From NCBI GenBank assembly GCA_963760405.1, contig CAVXCV010000002.1:186001-250000 (forward strand): a DNA stretch of 64,000 nt. Reading direction: 5' to 3'. Every line of letters begins with the position of its first letter. Position 1 is the stretch's first letter. The position numbers and the translations under genes are program-made. This document shows positions 59,688 to 64,000 of the stretch, one piece after another. This DNA comes from RYN-230 sp963760405 (GTDB lineage: Bacteria; Actinomycetota; Actinomycetes; Streptosporangiales; Streptosporangiaceae). The notes under the pieces were generated by a model. That model was not told the origin of the DNA. It saw only the letters and a program-made list of their open reading frames with translations, and ran no database searches.

Positions 59688-60619
59688 CCAGGACCGCGCC
59701 GGCCAGGGCACTGCCGGGCACCGGGACGGCCCCACCGTTGCTGATTGTCGGCCATGGCACCCGCTCGGCCGCGGGCGTGGCGGAATTCCGCCAGCTGATC
59801 GGCCGGATCGCGGCACAGTCCAGCGGGTGGCGGCCGGCCGTGGACGGCGGGTTCATCGAACTGGCCGATCCGCCGGTGAGCGAGGTGGTGCCCCGGCTGG
59901 CCGCGGTCAGCACCGAGCTGGTCGCGGTGCCGCTGGTGCTCACCGCGGCCGGGCACGGTAAGGGCGACATCCCGGCGGCGCTGGCCCGGGAGCAGGTCCG
60001 CAGGCCCGGGCTGCGCTACCGGTACGGGCGGCCGCTCGGGCCGCACCCGGTGCTGCAGGACCTGCTGGCCGCGCGGATCGACGTGGCCCTGGCTGGCCAG
60101 CCGCGGCCAGGCACCCAGGTCATCCTGGCTGGCCGCGGATCCACCGACCCGGACGGCAACGCGGAAGTGGCCAAGGTGGCCCGGCTGCTCTGGGAAGGCC
60201 GGGGCTATGACGAGGTGGGGCTGTCGTTCGTGTCGCTGGCCGAGCCGTCCGTGCCGGCCGCGCTGGACCGGGCCCGGCGGCTGGGCGCGCGCCGGCTCGT
60301 GGTGGCGCCCTACTTCCTGTTCGCGGGGGTGCTGCCGGACCGGGTCGCGGCCCAGGCCCGGGAATTCGCGGCGGCCTGGCCCGGGCTCGACGTCCGGGTG
60401 GCCGGGCTGATCGGGGACTGCGACGAGCTGGCCGCGCTAGTGCTGGAGCGTTACCGCGAGGCCCGGCGCGGTGACATCAGGATGAACTGTGACACCTGCG
60501 CGTACCGGGTCGCGCTGCCCGGGTTCGCGGACAAGGTCGGCCGGGCGCAGACGCCGCATCACCACCCGGCTGACCATTACCCAGCCGGCCATCTGCCCGG
60601 GGACCACCACCGCGGTTAG
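59684..60619 (+). CDS. cbiX: CbiX/sirohydrochlorin chelatase-like protein with His-rich tail
   Basis: A 311-residue tetrapyrrole chelatase of the long, two-domain CbiX type. Domain 1 has LLIVGHGTRSAAGVAEF and VPLVLTAAGHGKGDIP with the metal-chelating His pair. Domain 2 has VILAGRGSTDPDGNAEVAKV and LVVAPYFLFAGVLPDRV. The C terminus carries a ferredoxin-like Cys pair (NCDTCAYRVALP) and a His-rich end (HHHPADHYPAGH, DHH), suited to cobalt or iron storage. The start GTG 59684 overlaps the cobH TGA. It probably inserts Co(II) or Fe(II) into sirohydrochlorin in the same pathway. Confidence 0.9.
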   Translation: MTRTAPARALPGTGTAPPLLIVGHGTRSAAGVAEFRQLIGRIAAQSSGWRPAVDGGFIELADPPVSEVVPRLAAVSTELVAVPLVLTAAGHGKGDIPAALAREQVRRPGLRYRYGRPLGPHPVLQDLLAARIDVALAGQPRPGTQVILAGRGSTDPDGNAEVAKVARLLWEGRGYDEVGLSFVSLAEPSVPAALDRARRLGARRLVVAPYFLFAGVLPDRVAAQAREFAAAWPGLDVRVAGLIGDCDELAALVLERYREARRGDIRMNCDTCAYRVALPGFADKVGRAQTPHHHPADHYPAGHLPGDHHRG

Positions 60620-60690
60620 GGCACGGACCACTGCTGGTTGCTGCCGCCGTTGCAGGTCCATAGGTCGAGCTGGGTGGCACCGCGGCCAGG
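60616..60690 (-). pseudogene. Ricin-type beta-trefoil lectin remnant (3' end)
   Basis: The minus strand reads GATQLDLWTCNGGSNQQWSV and P, then stop: one QxW repeat with the typical DLWTCNGGSNQQW ending of actinobacterial ricin-B domains. Upstream sequence is not lectin-like, so only the last 20-25 residues survive. Confidence 0.7.
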
Positions 60691-60894
60691 GTCCGTCAAG
60701 ACCCTGATTCGCGGTGAATTCTCAGCTAAGTGACCGGAGCCACTGTCATTACTGCTGGTATCGTTCCGACTGCTATGCGCCTTACGGGTACGACGCAGCC
60801 GTGCCCGGTCAACCACATAAAAGATCTTTCGGGATACGGGGACAGGCCGGGCCGGGGGGAACGCGCCGGGCATGGCCCACGGATCACGGGGGTG

Positions 60895-62064
60895 GTGCCG
60901 GTTAACCGGTCGACCACGCAGCGCACACGGGACGCGCTGCCATATCTGATCATGGGCGGGGTGGCGGCTTTCGCGACCTGGGCCGTCCCCGGTATGGGGC
61001 TGCCCCTGCTCGCCCTGGGCCCGGCGTCCGCCGCAGTGGTCGGCGGGCCGCGCCGGACGGTGGCGGCTGGTCTCGTGGCGCTCGGCCTGTGCGTGCTGCT
61101 CACGGTGGACCGCGTCATCGGCTCCTGGCACATGTTCATCTACGACTCACTGACCGTGGCCGGGGTCACCCTGGCCGCCGCGCTGGCCAGCTGGGTGCGC
61201 CGCCGCCGGGAGCGCGAACTGGCGGACGTGCAGGCCATCGCCGAAGTGGCCCAGCAGGCGCTGCTCGGCCCGGTACCGCGGGAGGTGAGCCAGGTCCGGC
61301 TCGCGGTCCGCTACATGTCGGCCGCCTCGCATGCGCGGATCGGCGGCGACCTGTACGAGGTGGTCACCGGGCGCTACGGCACCCGGCTCATCGTGGGGGA
61401 TGTCCAGGGCAAGGGCTTGATCGCGGTCAAGACGGCAGCCGCGGTCCTCGGGGCGTTCCGCGAGACGGCGCACGACGCGGCCGGGCTGCCGGTCATCGCG
61501 GACCGGATCGAACTGAGCCTGGCCCGGCAGCTCAACGAGGAGCAGTTCGTGACCGCCGTGCTGGCCGAGCTCAGCGCCGACGGATCCAAGATCCAGCTGC
61601 TGAGCTGCGGGCACCCGCCGCCCTTGCTGATCACCGGCGGGACAGCCAGGTTCGTCGAGCCGGTGCTGCCTGGCCTGCCGCTGGGCCTGGCTCATCTCGC
61701 CGCGGTGCCCCGGGACGTCACCACCGTGCCGTTCGGGCCCGCAGACGAGATGCTGTTCTATACCGACGGGGTCAGCGAGGCCCGGGACCAGGCCGGGGAG
61801 TTCTACCCGCTGGCCCAGCGCGCCGCCACCGGCAGCGACGCGGACCCGGACCGCGCGCTGGACCGGTTGCAGCGGGATGTGCTGCATCACGTCGGGCACG
61901 CCCTGGATGACGACGCCGCGATGCTGCTGCTGTGCCGCGAGCCGGTAGCGGCCCGAACCCAGCCGGCCGCCTTATCCCGGCCCGGGCCGGACCCATACCG
62001 TGACGTGGGTGGGCTCCAGGGCCGCGTGCACGACGCCGGCCAGATCGCCACGGACCGTTTCTAG
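60895..62064 (+). CDS. SpoIIE/PP2C-type serine phosphatase with N-terminal membrane helices
   Basis: A 389-residue membrane phosphatase. Three hydrophobic segments (ALPYLIMGGVAAFATW; LPLLALGPASAAVVGG; TVAAGLVALGLCVLL onward) lead to an SpoIIE domain: ARIGGDLYEVVTGRYGTRL, IVGDVQGKGLIAVKTAAAVL, LSCGHPPPLLI, EMLFYTDGVSEARD and DDDAAMLLLC, containing the metal-binding Asp residues. Such proteins dephosphorylate anti-anti-sigma factors. Start placed at GTG 60895 (or 60892); the frame extends to 60730 but the added residues are not family-like. The last 93 bases overlap the convergent membrane protein gene. Confidence 0.88.
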   Translation: MPVNRSTTQRTRDALPYLIMGGVAAFATWAVPGMGLPLLALGPASAAVVGGPRRTVAAGLVALGLCVLLTVDRVIGSWHMFIYDSLTVAGVTLAAALASWVRRRRERELADVQAIAEVAQQALLGPVPREVSQVRLAVRYMSAASHARIGGDLYEVVTGRYGTRLIVGDVQGKGLIAVKTAAAVLGAFRETAHDAAGLPVIADRIELSLARQLNEEQFVTAVLAELSADGSKIQLLSCGHPPPLLITGGTARFVEPVLPGLPLGLAHLAAVPRDVTTVPFGPADEMLFYTDGVSEARDQAGEFYPLAQRAATGSDADPDRALDRLQRDVLHHVGHALDDDAAMLLLCREPVAARTQPAALSRPGPDPYRDVGGLQGRVHDAGQIATDRF

Positions 62065-63171
62065 GTCAACCGCGTCCTTCAGGTTCGCCGCGAAGCCTGC
62101 CACCATCTGGTCCGCGTCGTACCGGGCCCGGTTGAACCGGCGGTCCACCGCCCGCTGCACCCGCCGTCGCACCGGGGCGAACAACGCCGCCGCGGCCAGC
62201 GTGGCCGCGGCCACCGCCACCGGCGAGGAGAACCGCAGCACCTGGGTGGCCAGCAGCACCAGCCCGGTATACACGCCCAGCAGCAGCCCGGTCACCAGCG
62301 CGTAGGCCAGCGTCCGGGAAATGATCCGGTCGATGTCATACAGCCGGTACTTCAAGATCCCGACGCCGATCCCGACCGGCAGCGCCGCGAGGCCGACGAT
62401 CGCCACCTCCCAGATGGCCGAGTTGGTGGCCACGGCCCAGATGCCCAGCACAGCGCAGGTCACGGTCCCGCTCAGCAGCCACTTCAGCTGCTGGCGCCGC
62501 TCCCCCGACGAGCGCCGCCAGCTCCCGATCTGGTACCCGAGCGCGCCGAACCAGGCCAGCACGACCGGAGCGAAGAATATGAGCGCCACCCAGGACGGCG
62601 GACTATCGGCAGGGGCAATTTGGCCGCCGGCCTGGACGTCAAGGTGGGGCGCGGCGATGACGGCCGCGATGACGCTCACCGGGAGGCTCAGGCAAAGCAG
62701 CAGATATGCCCCCAGCACCCACCGCCACCCTGTAGAAGGCAGCCGCCCATCCGGGAACAGCATGGTCACCAGGGGGAACACGGCGATTACGAGGGTGAAC
62801 AGCTGGCTGAGGATCAGCGCCACGGGGCTCAGCAGCGGGATTCCCCGGTGACCGGAGTGGTACACGTACGACGCGTACGCCCCGGCGACGATGGTGAGCG
62901 GGATCCAGTTGGCCGCGCCCAGCAGCAGCCACCCGATCGGGTTGCCCGGCTGGTGCCGTGCCACTACCAGGCCCACCGCGCCGACCACCAGGATCACCAC
63001 CAGCAGGCCGGACACGGCCCTGAGCTTGCTGGCGTCGAGCCCGTGAGCCTGGCCGGTCAGCACGCCGGCGACCGGCAGCGCGGCGATCAGGACCAGCGCC
63101 AGTGCCGCCAGCACCGCCGCGGTCCGCGGCGAGGCGAGGCGGAGCCGGCCTGCACGCTGTGGCGCGCTCAT
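61972..63171 (-). CDS. Multi-pass membrane protein, sensor-kinase-like N-terminal module without kinase domain
   Basis: A 399-residue protein with about nine hydrophobic segments (e.g. AAVLAALALVLIAALPVAGV, SGLLVVILVVGAVGLVV, LFTLVIAVFPLVTMLFPDG). After these come GILKYRLYDIDRIISRTLAY, VRRRVQRAVDRRFNRARYDA and an ALEPTHVTVWVRP ending, which in related actinobacterial proteins precede a GAF or kinase domain. Here the chain ends there. Its ATG overlaps the TGA of its upstream paralogue (63168-63171), so the two are cotranscribed and coupled. Function unknown; signal sensing is inferred. Confidence 0.75.
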   Translation of the reverse strand: MSAPQRAGRLRLASPRTAAVLAALALVLIAALPVAGVLTGQAHGLDASKLRAVSGLLVVILVVGAVGLVVARHQPGNPIGWLLLGAANWIPLTIVAGAYASYVYHSGHRGIPLLSPVALILSQLFTLVIAVFPLVTMLFPDGRLPSTGWRWVLGAYLLLCLSLPVSVIAAVIAAPHLDVQAGGQIAPADSPPSWVALIFFAPVVLAWFGALGYQIGSWRRSSGERRQQLKWLLSGTVTCAVLGIWAVATNSAIWEVAIVGLAALPVGIGVGILKYRLYDIDRIISRTLAYALVTGLLLGVYTGLVLLATQVLRFSSPVAVAAATLAAAALFAPVRRRVQRAVDRRFNRARYDADQMVAGFAANLKDAVDLETVRGDLAGVVHAALEPTHVTVWVRPGPG

Positions 63172-64000
63172 CCGCTGTCCCGGCTCAGCCACACGGACAG
63201 GTGCGCGGGTTCCAGCGCTGAACCGACCGCGTCCAGCAGGCCGGCCTGGACCGTGTCCAGGTCCACCGCGTCCTTCAGGCGGCCCGCGAACGCCGCGACC
63301 GTCTGGTCGGCGTCGTAGCGGGCCCGGTTGAACCGGTGGTCCACCACCCGCTGCACCCGGCGCCGCACCGGCGCGAACAACGCCGCCGCGGCCAGCGTGG
63401 ACGCGGCCACCGCGACCGGCGAGGAGAAATGCAGCACCTCGGTGGCCAGCAGCACCAGCCCCGCGTAGACGCCCACCAGCAGCCCGGTGACCAGCGCATA
63501 GGCCAGCGTCCGGGAGATGATCCGGTCGATGTCGTACAACCGGTACTTCAGGATCGCCACGCCGATCGATACCGGCAGCGCGGCGAACCCGAACCAGCCG
63601 AGACCGGTCACGATCTGCCAGGCGGTGGCCGACGACGCCGACTGGGAGCTGGCCAGGATGGCACTGGCGACCACCACGGCCGCCCCGCTGGCCAGCCATT
63701 TCAGCTGCTGGCGGCGCTCACCCGAGGACCTCCGCCAGCTGAGCACCTGACGGCCGATGAAGGCCAGGACGAACATCAGGGTGAGCAGGAGCAGCACATG
63801 CGAGACGGGCGCGTACCAGCCTGACGCGTCATCGGTCCTCTGCAGGCCGCCGGTGGCGTCCACCCGGACGGGACGCCCGGTAACCGCCTGGACGGTGGCC
63901 ACGCTCAGGCAGATGATGTTGAGCGCATAGACGCCGGTATAGGCCCAGAGCGCGCCGCGCCACCACGCCGAGGACAGTTTCCCGTCCGGGAACAGCAGCA
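63168..64000 (-). CDS. Paralogous multi-pass membrane protein, 5' end outside window
   Basis: The frame is open to the right edge and reads LLFPDGKLSSAWWRGALWAY near it, matching the FPDGRLPSTGWRWVLGAY segment of the downstream paralogue. The last 130 residues (ILKYRLYDIDRIISRTLAYA to ALEPAHLSVWLSRDSG) are close to identical to the neighbour in protein and in DNA. A GTG at 63902 is not the true start because TM segments continue upstream. It is the upstream partner of a coupled paralogue pair. Confidence 0.78.
   Translation of the reverse strand, partial: LLFPDGKLSSAWWRGALWAYTGVYALNIICLSVATVQAVTGRPVRVDATGGLQRTDDASGWYAPVSHVLLLLTLMFVLAFIGRQVLSWRRSSGERRQQLKWLASGAAVVVASAILASSQSASSATAWQIVTGLGWFGFAALPVSIGVAILKYRLYDIDRIISRTLAYALVTGLLVGVYAGLVLLATEVLHFSSPVAVAASTLAAAALFAPVRRRVQRVVDHRFNRARYDADQTVAAFAGRLKDAVDLDTVQAGLLDAVGSALEPAHLSVWLSRDSG

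Noticed and set aside
60730..60894. 55-residue N-terminal extension of the SpoIIE phosphatase
   Set aside because: The residues are not family-like and an internal GTG pair gives the normal N terminus.

Overview
The window is very GC-rich, chromosomal DNA of an actinobacterium. The gene content fits Streptosporangiales, Frankiales or Streptomyces relatives: a conservon-type signalling set, GTG starts with strong Shine-Dalgarno sequences, ATGA-coupled genes, a PafBC-like promoter and a class F-type sortase. I cannot place it below that level. It holds about 55 protein genes and one tRNA gene. There is no rRNA, CRISPR array or intact mobile element.

Layout. 0-4 kb: LCP cell-wall ligase (5' end outside the window), an orphan LuxR-type HTH protein and an OmpR-type two-component pair. 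4-9 kb: a coupled phosphatase/ketosamine-kinase pair, an FAD oxidoreductase and a secreted S53 protease. 9.2-10 kb: tRNA-Lys(CTT) followed by a wrecked tyrosine integrase. 10.7-18.5 kb: a family-5 peptide ABC transporter (ATPases and permeases on minus, binding protein on plus) split by an MDR oxidoreductase. 18.6-24.3 kb: an NMT1/SsuA-type binding protein and a conservon without its DUF742 gene. 24.6-28 kb: a glyoxalase-like gene, an HxlR regulator divergent from an AhpD-like gene, and a NarL-type two-component pair. 28-33.7 kb: BrkB membrane protein, thiolase, a tandem-duplicated GntR regulator, glyoxalase and DUF2127. 33.7-37.6 kb: SGNH hydrolase, a sortase with a divergent probable substrate, and a pentapeptide-repeat protein. 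37.5-43 kb: beta-oxidation genes (thioesterase, acyl-CoA dehydrogenase, enoyl-CoA hydratase, divergent SDR), a reductase and an esterase. 43-44 kb: sigma/anti-sigma-like pair. 44.3-50 kb: a complete PTS-type dihydroxyacetone kinase system (channel, DhaK, DhaL, EI, DhaM, HPr) with an IclR regulator and two matching operator-like sites. 50-58 kb: aldo/keto reductases, a duplicated winged-helix-like protein and two PLP decarboxylases flanking a GT2. 59-60.6 kb: cobalamin genes cobH (5'-truncated) and cbiX. 60.7-64 kb: a SpoIIE phosphatase and two tandem paralogous membrane proteins.

Two features cut across the window. First, nine otherwise normal genes carry a single-base frameshift, eight of them a net +1. 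That suggests insertion-biased sequence error, although genuine decay cannot be excluded. Second, an 86-bp double-hairpin repeat lies inside the coding regions of two unrelated genes 52 kb apart and adds peptide to both, in the manner of Rickettsia palindromic elements. I consider this repeat, the shared IclR operator of the dihydroxyacetone cluster, the sortase/substrate pair and a shared CTARAnTGAGTATCC-like motif near beta-oxidation genes the most useful leads.
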